NCBI GenBank assembly: GCA_966112615.1
Contig: CBHWDO010000004.1
Span: 186,001-250,000, forward strand
From: Flavitalea sp966112615
GTDB lineage: Bacteria; Bacteroidota; Bacteroidia; Chitinophagales; Chitinophagaceae
Direction: 5' to 3'
Length of the DNA stretch: 64,000 nucleotides
The first letter of the stretch is position 1. Every line of letters starts with the position of its first letter. The position numbers were made by a program, and so were the translations under genes. Positions 37,130 to 47,517 of the stretch are shown one piece after another. The notes beneath the pieces are model-generated. The model was not told the DNA's origin. It saw only the letters and a list, made by a program, of their open reading frames with translations, and did not search any database.

Positions 37130-39571
37130 TCAAAATTCCACTATAAACCCAAACGTAGGCGTTACCTGCACTTCTCTATTAGATAATATAGTTGGAATAG
37201 CATTGCTTCCATCCGCTTTGATGGGTTGTCCGTCGGTTGTTAAAAAACCACTGCTATCTGCTGTGCGAGTAAATGTATATTGAGGTAATCCTGCGATCTC
37301 GGAACCATACCAGTTAGATATATCAACATATACATCTAATGTAAACCTGTTAAAATTCCATTTTTTATTCACCCTGATATCACTTGCATTGAAGGCTTTC
37401 AATCTAAGTGTATTGTAATTATCAAATGCGAGAATTCCTGTTCCCTGGCTTAAGTAGTTTGCCTGTGATGCAATCAGGTCGAATGGAGTGTAAGGGGCTT
37501 TGCCCTGGTAACGGAATTTCAATCCAAGCTCCCAGTTCTTTTTGAACTTATATCCCATCGTCAATGCAACTAGATGCCTGTTGTCCCAGGCTGCAGGAAT
37601 ATAACGGTCATCTATACCCGTAAATTCAGAACGATAGAACGTATAACTTAATAAACCAAAGAATCTTTTTGTAAGCTTTTGCTGCAATAGCAATTCGAAT
37701 CCGTATGCCCTTCCCTGTCCATTTTGTATCACAGGTTCATTTCCAATAGATCCTACTTCACTGCCTTTATTGGCAAGACTGATCCCTTCCAATATACTCA
37801 CCGGGTATTTCCTGTAATTCTTATAAAATCCTTCCAGTGTTGCCCTGAAAGCATTATTGGGAACAAACTCAGTACCTGCCACATAATGGATGCTTTCAAT
37901 ATAATCTGCCGGATTGGTAATGATGCTGCTTCCATCTTTTGAACCAAATGCGATCTGTGTATACGACGGCAGTTTGAAATACTTCCCTACACTTGCATTT
38001 AAATTCAATTGATCAGTCAATGCATAACTTAATGACACTCTTGGAGAAAATTGTTTGAATGGATTTGCTTCACTGTTCTTCAATCCATTCCCATCGATCC
38101 TTGTTCCTGCACTGATCGCAAGCCTGTCATCAAAAAATCTTTTACTTGCCTGCACAAATGCACCATACCTGATAAAATCAGTTGCATTGTTACTGTTGAT
38201 GATCACACCAGGCTGCACAACATTTCCATTCTGATCCGTTAACTCTTTTCTGAATACACTAAAGAAATTATTATTAAAGTCTACATACTGAACAGAACCT
38301 CCGTAGCTGATCTTCCAGTCACGAACATTCCTGGTTATATCTACTCTTAATTTATTTTCTGTCTCTCGACTATCAGTCAATAATGTCCTGGTATCTTCTG
38401 ATGGCGCATCATTATCTTCATACTTCTCAACATTATTGTTCAATGTATTCCTGCTTAATGCAATATTGAGATATCCATTGTTCAACAATCTTCTCAAACT
38501 CACTCCTACAGTATAGTTCCATTGATTGATCAATGGATTGCTGTTGATCACATATAATTTTTCAGGCGTAGCATCTTTTGGAGCAGCAAACCTGAATTCA
38601 TCAATTGCACCAAGCCCAATAAAATTCAGTGTGGTCTTTTCATTCAATTTACTGGTGATCTTAACCTGTGCATCCCAATAATTTGGCCTGATAGGCAGAT
38701 CGATCACCTGGAAAAGAAATTGCAAATAACTTCTTCTTACTGATGCGAGATAGGTTGTATTCTTTGATAATGGTCCATCAAAAGTCAATGCAAGTTCAGT
38801 TGCACTCATGATGATATTTCCCTGTGTACGATTGCTGTTTCCTGCTTTCTGCCTGAATTGTAATACACTGCTCAATGCATTATCATACCGGGCATCAAAA
38901 GCGCTGCTGCTAACCTTTACTTCTTCAATAAAATTCGCGTTCAAAATACCCTGCGGACCACCACCGCTTCCCTGTGTACCAAAATGATTCAGTACAGGAA
39001 TTTCAATTCCATCCAAATAATAAACATTTTCACTGGGAGCACCACCACGTATGATGATATCATTCCTGAATCCGCCGCCACCAACACCACCGCCAACTCC
39101 TGGAAGAGATTGTACCACCTGGCTTACATCGAAATTTCCACCGGGATTTCGCTTGATCTCTTCTGTGGTCAGTCGCTGAACACTGAGTGGAGTTTCAATA
39201 CTGGCCACCCGCACACTGTTTCTTTTGCCGGTCACAACAACTGAAGACAATTCTGTTGCAGTAGGTTCCAATTCCACCGACAATACATTTTCGTTACCCG
39301 TTGTAATAACAACATTTCGATAGGTATATGCACGATATCCAATACCTGTAAAGTTCAGATTGTATGTCCCTGGATTTAATTCTGCGATCCTAAATGCACC
39401 CGCAGAATCACTCACTACGGCCCTGGTTCCCGGCTGAACTGTTACCGTTATTCCGGCTATCGGTTTGAAAGTATTCTTATCAAGAATAGAACCGGACACA
39501 ACTCCATTCTGGCCGAAGAGAATTTGAATGCTACAAATGAATGAGGATAATACGGTCAGATTTTTCAACAT
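37130..39571 (-). CDS. TonB-dependent outer-membrane receptor
   Basis: The 813-residue protein has a signal peptide, an N-terminal carboxypeptidase-like regulatory domain (about 23-105, SGSILDKNTFKPIAGITV), a plug domain with the TonB-receptor hallmark VYYLDGIEIPVLNHFG, and a C-terminal barrel ending in an aromatic residue (GFIVEF). It should import a ligand across the outer membrane using TonB. No SusD partner is next to it, so it is not a standard glycan SusC pair; peptide, cofactor or metal import is equally possible. Confidence 0.93.
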   Translation of the reverse strand: MLKNLTVLSSFICSIQILFGQNGVVSGSILDKNTFKPIAGITVTVQPGTRAVVSDSAGAFRIAELNPGTYNLNFTGIGYRAYTYRNVVITTGNENVLSVELEPTATELSSVVVTGKRNSVRVASIETPLSVQRLTTEEIKRNPGGNFDVSQVVQSLPGVGGGVGGGGFRNDIIIRGGAPSENVYYLDGIEIPVLNHFGTQGSGGGPQGILNANFIEEVKVSSSAFDARYDNALSSVLQFRQKAGNSNRTQGNIIMSATELALTFDGPLSKNTTYLASVRRSYLQFLFQVIDLPIRPNYWDAQVKITSKLNEKTTLNFIGLGAIDEFRFAAPKDATPEKLYVINSNPLINQWNYTVGVSLRRLLNNGYLNIALSRNTLNNNVEKYEDNDAPSEDTRTLLTDSRETENKLRVDITRNVRDWKISYGGSVQYVDFNNNFFSVFRKELTDQNGNVVQPGVIINSNNATDFIRYGAFVQASKRFFDDRLAISAGTRIDGNGLKNSEANPFKQFSPRVSLSYALTDQLNLNASVGKYFKLPSYTQIAFGSKDGSSIITNPADYIESIHYVAGTEFVPNNAFRATLEGFYKNYRKYPVSILEGISLANKGSEVGSIGNEPVIQNGQGRAYGFELLLQQKLTKRFFGLLSYTFYRSEFTGIDDRYIPAAWDNRHLVALTMGYKFKKNWELGLKFRYQGKAPYTPFDLIASQANYLSQGTGILAFDNYNTLRLKAFNASDIRVNKKWNFNRFTLDVYVDISNWYGSEIAGLPQYTFTRTADSSGFLTTDGQPIKADGSNAIPTILSNREVQVTPTFGFIVEF

Positions 39572-39655
39572 GCCTGATTAACATTTATATCAATAAAATG
39601 TTCATTGTTTACACATAGAATAATTTTTTATTATATTGACAGTACAAACTAACCA

Positions 39656-40972
39656 ATGAAAATAGCCAAACTGATTGCCATTACCAGCATTGCTATCACT
39701 GCTGCACTCATATTCTCGTTCTCAGAACATGAGAATGATAAAGTTCCATCCTTTAAACTTATTCCATCCCAAAAATTTCTTTTCAACTCCTTTGTTGATT
39801 GTAATATGGCTGAAGCATGGATCGGCGATACATTCAGGATCTTTCCCGGAAAATACGGTGAAGATCCACTCTGGGGATATTCAAATGAATTGAAGTTTGC
39901 TGATGGAAAAAATGCTGATGAAGCATTCCTGCGTAAACACGAAGAATTTAAAGAACCGGCCATGCCCAAGAATGCACCGGTTGGACAAAAAGGACTTCAT
40001 GGTGCTGTATGGTTTGAAACGGTTTACCAGGATCCAAAAGATAAATCAGGCAAAACATTATATGCAGTCTATCATAATGAAAATTATCCTTCAACCTTAC
40101 CATACGATCCAAAAACAGGTGAAGGATATAAGGATGAAAAATGGCCACAGGGATTGAAAGGCCCCACATCACCGGCTGCTGTTTGCAGAATTGGAATAAT
40201 GAAATCTACTGATGGTGGAAATAGCTGGGACAATCGTGGAATTATTATTGAAGACCTTCAGCCAAGACTAATTCTTAAACCACACAATACTTCGGAAACT
40301 TTTGGTGGTGGAGTAGGTGATCCGTCTGCAGTGGCAAATGGTGATCACCTGTATATTTTTTATGGAGAATACGGATATCCGGGAGTGTATACTGAGCAAA
40401 CCTATGATCCCAAAAAAGAATGGAGCGGTCAATGCATCAGCATAGCCAGAATCAAATTATCTGACCTCGACAATCCCGTAGGAAAAGCAAGAAGATGGGA
40501 TGGAAAAGGATTCAATGCAAAAGGAAATGGATTTGGATTACCCGTTGCCTCATTGCAAATCCCGGAATCCGAAGGTGGAGGACCATCATCTTCACCTACC
40601 GGTGGATTTCATTGGGGACCTTCTGTTAGCTGGAATACTTACCTGGAATGTTGGGTGATGCTGATGGGAAAAGTTACAGGGCCATCCTGGAAGGGCAGCA
40701 GCATTTATATTTCATTCAATAAAAATAAAGACCTCTGGAAAAACGACAACTCGCAAAAATGGAGTAAGCCTCAACTCTTGCTGGATCGTCCAGGACATAC
40801 ACTTTGGTATCCTTCACTTCAACCGATGAATAACGAAGAAGATATCCGGAATAAAAATACCTGTCTGAAACTTGGGAAACAGGCAAGGCTTTTTGTAAAA
40901 GATATGTACGGTGAAGGAGAAAATTTTAAAGCAGAATACTTATCCGAATTCATTATCGAATTTGAAAAATAA
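39656..40972 (+). CDS. Secreted propeller protein with Asp-box, sialidase/GH43-like
   Basis: The 438-residue protein starts with a hydrophobic signal segment (LIAITSIAITAALIF). STDGGNSWDNRG is an Asp-box (SxDxGxxW) as found in sialidases and BNR proteins. Segments such as GVGDPSAVANGDHLYIFYGE and GPSVSWNTYLECWVMLMG look like blades of a five- or six-bladed glycosidase propeller. The catalytic residues cannot be assigned with confidence. It may act on surface or extracellular glycans near the GH95 enzyme gene. Confidence 0.7.
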   Translation: MKIAKLIAITSIAITAALIFSFSEHENDKVPSFKLIPSQKFLFNSFVDCNMAEAWIGDTFRIFPGKYGEDPLWGYSNELKFADGKNADEAFLRKHEEFKEPAMPKNAPVGQKGLHGAVWFETVYQDPKDKSGKTLYAVYHNENYPSTLPYDPKTGEGYKDEKWPQGLKGPTSPAAVCRIGIMKSTDGGNSWDNRGIIIEDLQPRLILKPHNTSETFGGGVGDPSAVANGDHLYIFYGEYGYPGVYTEQTYDPKKEWSGQCISIARIKLSDLDNPVGKARRWDGKGFNAKGNGFGLPVASLQIPESEGGGPSSSPTGGFHWGPSVSWNTYLECWVMLMGKVTGPSWKGSSIYISFNKNKDLWKNDNSQKWSKPQLLLDRPGHTLWYPSLQPMNNEEDIRNKNTCLKLGKQARLFVKDMYGEGENFKAEYLSEFIIEFEK

Positions 40973-41007
40973 TTGCCTTTATCAAAGTATAAAAAGAACT
41001 TTATAGG

Positions 41008-41946
41008 ATGAAGTCATTCATCCTATTTATTTGTTGTCTCTATTCTCTCCAGTCATTGGGGCAGGATAGCAGTTTTCGTGAAACACCTGTACAACTGAAG
41101 ATCAGCACCGGTATTTTGAAAGGAACCTTAACTGAACCTGTTTCAAAAAAGAAGAAATACCCGGTCATACTATTGATTGCAGGCTCAGGTCCCACCGACA
41201 GGAATGGAAACAATCCTTCAATGAAGAATGATGCAACCCTGCAACTGGCACATCAACTGGCCAATGCTGGTATTGCAACCTTACGATATGATAAAAGAGG
41301 CATTTCGGAAAGTGCCAATGCGCGCATTGAAGAAAAGTACATGCGTATTGATTCATTCATCGTAGATGCAGGCAAATGGCTTGATACATTAAGATCCATA
41401 AAAAGATTCAGTTCCATCATTGTTGCAGGTCATAGTGAAGGCTCTCTTATTGGTTTAAAGATCGCATCGAAGGCCGATAAATATATTTCCATGGCCGGTG
41501 CGGGAAGGCCTGCAGATATTGTCATTCGTGAACAACTTGCTTCTCAGCCAAAGCCCGTTATGGAGCATTCTTATGGCATTATGGATACGCTTAAAATGGG
41601 TTTGAAACCAACCGTTGTTAATCCGTTAGTGCTTTCTTTATTTCGTCCATCCATCCAGGATTATCTTATCTCCTGGTTCAATATTGATCCTGCAAAAGAA
41701 ATTGCAGGATTGAAAATTCCGATATTGATCATACAGGGCACGAATGATATCCAGGTTGCTGTTAAGGATGCTGAATTACTTCATGCAGCAAATCCATCAT
41801 CAAAACTTTTGTTGATCACTGATATGAATCATGTATTCCGAAAGATCCAGGGCTCCCGCAATGCCAACCTGGCTACTTATTACAAAACCGACCCACCGAT
41901 TGAGAAAGAACTGGTTGAAGCAATTGTTGAGTTTGTTAGGATGTAA
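41008..41946 (+). CDS. Exported alpha/beta hydrolase
   Basis: The 312-residue protein has a signal peptide (LFICCLYSLQSLGQ) and an alpha/beta hydrolase fold. The oxyanion region is LLIAGSGPTDRNGNN, the nucleophile elbow GHSEG, the acid region QGTNDIQV, and the catalytic His lies in MNHVFRK. This resembles the DUF3887/YbbA-like or BAAT-like serine esterases of Bacteroidota. It is followed by an unusually long perfect hairpin. Confidence 0.88.
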   Translation: MKSFILFICCLYSLQSLGQDSSFRETPVQLKISTGILKGTLTEPVSKKKKYPVILLIAGSGPTDRNGNNPSMKNDATLQLAHQLANAGIATLRYDKRGISESANARIEEKYMRIDSFIVDAGKWLDTLRSIKRFSSIIVAGHSEGSLIGLKIASKADKYISMAGAGRPADIVIREQLASQPKPVMEHSYGIMDTLKMGLKPTVVNPLVLSLFRPSIQDYLISWFNIDPAKEIAGLKIPILIIQGTNDIQVAVKDAELLHAANPSSKLLLITDMNHVFRKIQGSRNANLATYYKTDPPIEKELVEAIVEFVRM

Positions 41947-41950
41947 TGGA

Positions 41951-42015
41951 AAATGTAAAATGAAAAATGCTTTTAGTCGGAGTTTCTGACTAAAAGCATT
42001 TTTCATTTTACATTT
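41951..42015. terminator. Perfect 28-bp inverted repeat, strong hairpin between convergent genes
   Basis: The left arm (41951-41978) and right arm (41988-42015) are perfect reverse complements around a 9-base loop. The inner part (AAAAATGC and TTTTAGTC) has A/T tracts on both sides, so it can terminate in both directions. The outer part is itself a degenerate AAAATG oligomer run. It separates the hydrolase gene from the minus-strand barrel gene. Confidence 0.9.
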
Positions 42016-42076
42016 TAAATTATTCCCCGTTGGGTTCTGCCCGTCTCCACGTCTCCATGTCTCCAAGTCTTCACTT
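42016..42076 (-). repeat. 9-base repeat array behind the barrel gene
   Basis: From 42041 to 42072 the plus strand reads GTCTCCACG, GTCTCCATG, GTCTCCAAG, GTCTTCACT, i.e. GGAGAC-type nonamers in the sense of the minus-strand gene ending at 42077. A GGGCAGAAC-like unit (plus strand GTTCTGCCC) adjoins at 42031-42039, and the perfect hairpin follows. Confidence 0.85.
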
Positions 42077-44503
42077 CTAACCTGCTCTCCTCTGCTCCTC
42101 ACTCACTCCACCACTCTTCTTCTGTGGACCACCCTGCAACTGCTTTCCAAACCTGTAGTTGAAGGAGATATTGAATACCCTCGATTCTCCGAACTGCTTG
42201 AAATGCTCATCCACATTGCCATACTTGATATGCCCGTCGATTCGCTGGGTCCAGAATACATCACGCATATTCATCTTGATACTTCCTTTTCCATCAAGGA
42301 TATTCTTCGACAAACCAATACTCATCTGGCCAAAACCCTGGATATCAAACTGCCCGTTTTTATTGCGGGTGTTATACCATCCGGATAATTCTGCTCCCCA
42401 TCCTTTTTTGAAATTGAATTGGTTGTTCAAATTAAACTGGCCATTGAACGACTTGGTATTGATCGACTGGCCATAAGCCAAACCATCAATGATCAGGTAG
42501 TTCAGATTTGCATTCGCAGATATATTCCACCATGATACCGGATTGACCTGGGTATTCACACCCAATCCAAAATTCTCCTGTGTACCAAGATTTCCTTCTG
42601 TTAAGATAGTCACTTCGCCCTCCGGCCTGAAGATCTGCTCCATCAAACCAGTTGTACGACCATATGTCAATGATGTATTCAGCTTACCTTTATAACTGTG
42701 CGAGATTTCAAAATTAGTTGTGTATTGAGGCTGAAGGAATGGGTTACCAGCTGCATATGTAAACTTGTTGATGAAGAACAGGAATGGATTCAATTGCCTG
42801 TACGCAGGCCTGTCGATTCTTCTACCAGTGTTAACTGTAATAGTATTATTTGAATCCAGCTGGTAACTTACATACAATGTTGGGAATAGACTTGTATACT
42901 GCCTGTTGAAACTTGAATCATTCTTGGTTGGATTCCCCAATTGATTTCCTTTATAATTCGTATTCTCCAATCGCAAACCTGCCTGTACATTCCATTTTCC
43001 TAACTGCTTATTGGTGTTACCATACACAGCATTGATGTTCTCTTCATATAGAAAATGATTGGTCTTTGTATAATCATTCTCATATCCTGTTCCATAATCC
43101 ACATAATAATCTGCAAGGTTATCGGTTTTTACAAGGCTTGATTTCAAACCTGCTTCAACTTTCCAGCCCGACTTCAATGTTTTGGTGTAATCGGTTTTTA
43201 CACTGTAGATAGAAATTTTTGAAGGCAGATCTCCTTTCAGCTTATCATTATACACTACCGGCCTGTCAGGATAAGTAATAGAATTATTGAATGTTTGTGT
43301 AGAACTATTATCATATTTAACGACATCCACATCAGCAGTTATCTCTTCAGAAGCACTCATTACATGCTTAAAATTCAGGTTAACAGATCCGTTTTGAAAA
43401 GTTCCTTTATCAAGACCAACTGTCTGTGCAGTTGAATCAACCACACCTGAAGCATCTTTAAGATATCCGGTGCTTAGCGTATTAAATTCACGTGGGTTGT
43501 ACAATCCATTGAACACAATTCCAATGGTTGATTTCTTGGTAAGGTTATAATCCATTCCCAACTTCAGAGAAGCATTTCTTCCATAATGCCTCATGAAAGT
43601 AGGCTGATGGAATACTGATGTTACCGTTTTTCCATCTGTATCAAAATATGTTCTTTCAATGTTGAGATCACCAAAACCTTTGTTTGCATTCATGGAAAGA
43701 TTCATAAATGCATTGAACTTGTTATTCTTGTAATTAAGGTTAAGACTATTGTTAGTTTTCCAGTATGCACCCTGTCCGTACGAAAGAGAAACATTCCCGT
43801 TAAATCCTTTTGCCTTATTCTTCTTTGTTTTGATATTGATCACGCCTGAGTTTCCTGCCGCATCATATTTTGCAGGTGGATTGGTCATGATCTCGATCTG
43901 GTCGAGCTGGTTTGCATTCATGCTTTTCAACAGGCTTGCAAGATCTGCTGGAGCCAGGTATGTTGGCTTTCCATCCATCATCACCAATACACCTTGTCTT
44001 CCTTTAAGGCTGATATTTCCATCCCTGTCAACAGATACACCAGGCGATTTTTCCAATACCTCCAATGCATTTGCTCCAACATTTGATGGAGAAGCATCCA
44101 CATTCACCAGTGTTCGATCGGCCTTCACTTCGATCATTGGACGCTTTGCCACTACCGTAACAGCATTTAGTGAGGAAGATGCCGGCGAAAGTGAGATCGC
44201 ATCCATTTTCTCTTCCGGATGATTCGCATCCAGTACAAATTCTGCTGAAGATTTCTCTTCAAATCCAACACCGGAGATCTTCAGGAAATATTTTCCTTCA
44301 TTCAACTTGTCAAGATCAAAAGCGCCTTCTTTATTGGATACAGAAAATTTGCTCAAAGCTGAATCCTGCACTCGATAAAGGGATATAGTGATTCCGTCAA
44401 GCGGCTGACGCTTATCATCCGTAACCTTTCCGTTCACACGGTATTGCGCTACAGCAGGTACTGCCAGCAAAAAAAGGATAAGGTTCATCCACATCTTTCT
44501 CAT
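42077..44503 (-). CDS. Outer-membrane beta-barrel receptor (TonB-like, PF14905 type)
   Basis: Starting at the ATG at 44503 (808 residues) gives a signal peptide (MNLILFLLAVPAVAQ). A carboxypeptidase-like domain (about 20-100) is followed by a short plug (LEKSPGVSVDRDGNISLKG, VLVMMDGKPTYL) and a long barrel with many aromatic strands ending SFNYRFGKQ. The tail after the last strand (QGGPQKKSGGVSEEQRRAG) is an unusual polar extension. It belongs to the outer-membrane barrel group without a SusD partner; the ligand is unknown. Confidence 0.9.
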   Translation of the reverse strand: MRKMWMNLILFLLAVPAVAQYRVNGKVTDDKRQPLDGITISLYRVQDSALSKFSVSNKEGAFDLDKLNEGKYFLKISGVGFEEKSSAEFVLDANHPEEKMDAISLSPASSSLNAVTVVAKRPMIEVKADRTLVNVDASPSNVGANALEVLEKSPGVSVDRDGNISLKGRQGVLVMMDGKPTYLAPADLASLLKSMNANQLDQIEIMTNPPAKYDAAGNSGVINIKTKKNKAKGFNGNVSLSYGQGAYWKTNNSLNLNYKNNKFNAFMNLSMNANKGFGDLNIERTYFDTDGKTVTSVFHQPTFMRHYGRNASLKLGMDYNLTKKSTIGIVFNGLYNPREFNTLSTGYLKDASGVVDSTAQTVGLDKGTFQNGSVNLNFKHVMSASEEITADVDVVKYDNSSTQTFNNSITYPDRPVVYNDKLKGDLPSKISIYSVKTDYTKTLKSGWKVEAGLKSSLVKTDNLADYYVDYGTGYENDYTKTNHFLYEENINAVYGNTNKQLGKWNVQAGLRLENTNYKGNQLGNPTKNDSSFNRQYTSLFPTLYVSYQLDSNNTITVNTGRRIDRPAYRQLNPFLFFINKFTYAAGNPFLQPQYTTNFEISHSYKGKLNTSLTYGRTTGLMEQIFRPEGEVTILTEGNLGTQENFGLGVNTQVNPVSWWNISANANLNYLIIDGLAYGQSINTKSFNGQFNLNNQFNFKKGWGAELSGWYNTRNKNGQFDIQGFGQMSIGLSKNILDGKGSIKMNMRDVFWTQRIDGHIKYGNVDEHFKQFGESRVFNISFNYRFGKQLQGGPQKKSGGVSEEQRRAG

Positions 44504-44608
44504 AACATAAAGTTTATGCATCGAAGATGTGGTCAATTACAAACAGAAAATATATAAATTAGGATAAGGGGTAAATGACAGTGATGAATGTAAGAAAACC
44601 TTCGTAGA

Positions 44609-47062
44609 TCATTCGGATCTGACTGTATAACGCTTTCCTTTGGTTGTTTTAAATTTTGTAATGAATCCATGATCATCCTTACTGCTTGTTACCTTAACTC
44701 CTTCAATATTCACAGGACCTTGTGTTCTTAATATCACTTCATTTCCATTCAATGATAATACAGAAGCCTGTTGCAGCTTTCCATTGGACCATTCCAGGTC
44801 AATTTCAAAACCACCTCTTGCCTTTAATCCTTTAATGTTGCCTTCCTTCCATGCACCTGGTAATGCGGGCAATAAATGGATCTCACCAAGATGGCTCTGC
44901 AAGAGCATTTCAGCCATTCCCGCAGTTCCGGCAAAGTTTCCATCAATTTGGAAAGGCGGATGTGCATCAAAGAAATTCGGATAGGTACCACCAGCTCCTC
45001 CACCTTTCGGTTCAGTATATTGTAATAACTGCCTGATCAGTTTGTAGGCATGATCTCCATCCAGTAGTCGTGCCCACCAATTGATCTTCCAGCCTTTACT
45101 CCATCCTGTTCCTTCATCACCACGAATACCCAGTGTAACTTTTGCAGCATTGAACAGATCAGGAGTATGTTGTATGGAGATTTCCTTTCCCGGGTGCAAA
45201 CCAAACAAATGCGATACATGCCTGTGCTTTGGATCTTCTTCAACAAACTCTTTGTGCCACTCAAGAATCTGCCCTTTTGATCCTATGCTGATCGGAATCA
45301 GCTTTGCTCTTTTCGCTATAAGTTCATTTCTGAATGCTTGATCAGTATTCAACACTTTCGATGCTTCAATACAGTTATCAAAAAGATCACGGATGATCGA
45401 CATATCCATCGTAGCACCATAAGTAACCGATTGCGGCTTCCCTTCTGAATCAATGAATTTATTTTCCGGCGAAGTAGAAGGAGCAGTTAATAGATAACCA
45501 TTGTGTTCCACTAACCAGTCAACACTAAACAATGCAGCTTCCCTCATCACCGGGTACATCTTTTTCAGAAAATCTTTATCGCCGGTAAACTGGTAATGTT
45601 CCCAGATATGCTGGCAAAGCCAGTTTCCACCCATATACCAGTTGGCCCATGAAGGATCGCCCTGCCCCTTATCACCCACAGGATTTGCCATCGCCCAAAT
45701 CTCTGAATTATGATGAGCAACCCAACCTCTGGCATGATAGAATTCTTTTGCAACAGCAGTCCCATTCACCCTCAGATCTTTGATAAAATTCATTAGTGGC
45801 ATATGCATTTCACTGAGGTTCGTTACTTCTGCCGGCCAGTAATTCATTTGCGTGTTGATATTGATCGTATAGTTTGAACTCCATGGCGCACGCAATTCCT
45901 TATTCCAGATGCCCTGGAGATTTGCTGGCGGACCGCCTGGTCTCGATGATGCAATCAAAAGATATCTTCCATACTGGAAATACAACACCTCCATGCCAGG
46001 ATCATAAGCTCCGCTGGAATAACTTTTTAGCCGCTTATCGGATGGAAGTTTTGCATTCGGATTATTTCCAACAGTATCTTTTAAATTGAAAACAACACGA
46101 TCAAAAAATTTCCTGTGATCCTTTTCATGCTCGGAAAGCAATGAGCTATAACTCTTTGCTGATGCGGACTTCAATGCATCCTCAATTATTTTCTTTTCAT
46201 TTTTCCCTTCAGATAAAGGACATTTATCAAAGCCATTGAAACTGGTTGCTGCACCAATCATCACCACCACTTCTGAGGCATTGGAAATTTGTAAGGCCTC
46301 ACTATCTGCACTAGAATTGCCATCATTTTTAATGACTCTTACATTATATTGATAACGCATACCATTGCATCCTGAACTGTCACCATAAACAACATGCTCT
46401 CTTCCCTTTGGATTATAATAACTTGGATCAACATGTGAAGGAGCATTTCCATGCAATATCAATTCATTCTTTCCATTGGTTGAAACAACATTCTTAATAG
46501 CACTTTTAACATGCAATGAAAAATTTAACGCCTTCTTCTTGGAAGAAGTAATACGCATGACAACAACATTTGCCGGCGCCGATACAAAAATTTCTCTTTT
46601 ATAATCCACTCCATCTGCAGTAAAAGAAGTTGTTGCCAATGCTTTGCTGAGATCCAGTTCCCGATGGTAACTAGTTGCAGATCCAACATTCTGCCTGATC
46701 ACCAGGTCACCTAATGGAAGATAGGATTCAGTAAAATATCCCTGCATTTTCCTTAATAACTGGTCTGCTTTTCCATAATTCTCTTCCTTAAGCATCGCAT
46801 CCCTTACTTGCGACAGGTACTGAAACGCTTCAGGATTGATAGTCTTCCTGACAGGTCCACCGCTATAAAATGTACTTTCATTCAATTGAATTAATTCCTC
46901 ATTAACCCCACCAAAAACCATCGCACCGATCTTACCATTTCCAACAGGAAGGGCCTCTACCCATTCCCGGGCAGGCTGATCGTACCATAGAGTCAGATTC
47001 TTTTGTGCAAATAACAATTGAATGGATAGTGAAAACAGCAGTAAAAAGGAGACTTTTTTCAT
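44609..47062 (-). CDS. GH95-family alpha-L-fucosidase
   Basis: The 817-residue exported enzyme starts MKKVSFLLLFSLSIQLLFAQ. The N-terminal beta domain (WVEALPVGNGKIGAMVFGG, LNESTFYSGG) and the (alpha/alpha)6 barrel are those of GH95. Catalytic-region motifs include NTQMNYWPAE, SPENKF and HPPFQIDGNFAG, which carry the Asn, Glu and Asp residues used by inverting 1,2-alpha-L-fucosidases. It probably removes fucose (or galactose in some members) from glycans. The frame has no ATG before 47062. Confidence 0.94.
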   Translation of the reverse strand: MKKVSFLLLFSLSIQLLFAQKNLTLWYDQPAREWVEALPVGNGKIGAMVFGGVNEELIQLNESTFYSGGPVRKTINPEAFQYLSQVRDAMLKEENYGKADQLLRKMQGYFTESYLPLGDLVIRQNVGSATSYHRELDLSKALATTSFTADGVDYKREIFVSAPANVVVMRITSSKKKALNFSLHVKSAIKNVVSTNGKNELILHGNAPSHVDPSYYNPKGREHVVYGDSSGCNGMRYQYNVRVIKNDGNSSADSEALQISNASEVVVMIGAATSFNGFDKCPLSEGKNEKKIIEDALKSASAKSYSSLLSEHEKDHRKFFDRVVFNLKDTVGNNPNAKLPSDKRLKSYSSGAYDPGMEVLYFQYGRYLLIASSRPGGPPANLQGIWNKELRAPWSSNYTININTQMNYWPAEVTNLSEMHMPLMNFIKDLRVNGTAVAKEFYHARGWVAHHNSEIWAMANPVGDKGQGDPSWANWYMGGNWLCQHIWEHYQFTGDKDFLKKMYPVMREAALFSVDWLVEHNGYLLTAPSTSPENKFIDSEGKPQSVTYGATMDMSIIRDLFDNCIEASKVLNTDQAFRNELIAKRAKLIPISIGSKGQILEWHKEFVEEDPKHRHVSHLFGLHPGKEISIQHTPDLFNAAKVTLGIRGDEGTGWSKGWKINWWARLLDGDHAYKLIRQLLQYTEPKGGGAGGTYPNFFDAHPPFQIDGNFAGTAGMAEMLLQSHLGEIHLLPALPGAWKEGNIKGLKARGGFEIDLEWSNGKLQQASVLSLNGNEVILRTQGPVNIEGVKVTSSKDDHGFITKFKTTKGKRYTVRSE

Positions 47063-47133
47063 CAGCAATCAGTTTCAATTCGTTTCAAGATAAGGGCAAT
47101 AATTCAGAAAACTGCAGGAGCCGGTTGGAGTTA

Positions 47134-47517
47134 ATGACTGTTTTGGGGAATGACTCCATGGCCCTGCTTTTGCAATTCATTGCAAAAAACTACCATATGG
47201 ACGTCAGAAGAGAAGATTTTCCAATAGTGATTCAGGCATATGATGCCGATAATCGCAATGATGATTTTCTGGCTGAACAGGTTGTTCATTCCCAGGCGGA
47301 GGTCGACCTGTTTACATCCAGATTTACAGGCAAACTGATAAAGGCAAGGAAACTTACCACCACAGAGCATCGCAATGATGAAGCTGAGAGACCGGATTAT
47401 CATACCGAGCGCAGAGGATCCTCAGGAATGGTTTGGATACTGTTACTGCTGGTAATAGCAGCGCTTGTTGCATGGGGATTTTATACAGGTTGGATACAGG
47501 CTCAGTTAGGAATGTAA
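47134..47517 (+). CDS. Small tail-anchored protein of unknown function
   Basis: The ATG at 47134 gives a 127-residue protein. A helical N-terminal region (MALLLQFIAKNYHMDV) is followed by a polar middle rich in Arg, Glu and His. One C-terminal transmembrane helix (MVWILLLLVIAALVAWGFY) ends the protein. The family is not recognised. It lies divergent from the GH95 gene, with its start 72 bases from that gene's start codon. Upstream extension of the frame would overlap that gene. Confidence 0.6.
   Translation: MTVLGNDSMALLLQFIAKNYHMDVRREDFPIVIQAYDADNRNDDFLAEQVVHSQAEVDLFTSRFTGKLIKARKLTTTEHRNDEAERPDYHTERRGSSGMVWILLLLVIAALVAWGFYTGWIQAQLGM

Noticed and set aside
37130..44503. SusC/SusD polysaccharide utilisation locus
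   Set aside because: No SusD-like lipoprotein is encoded, and the receptors lack clear SusC signatures.
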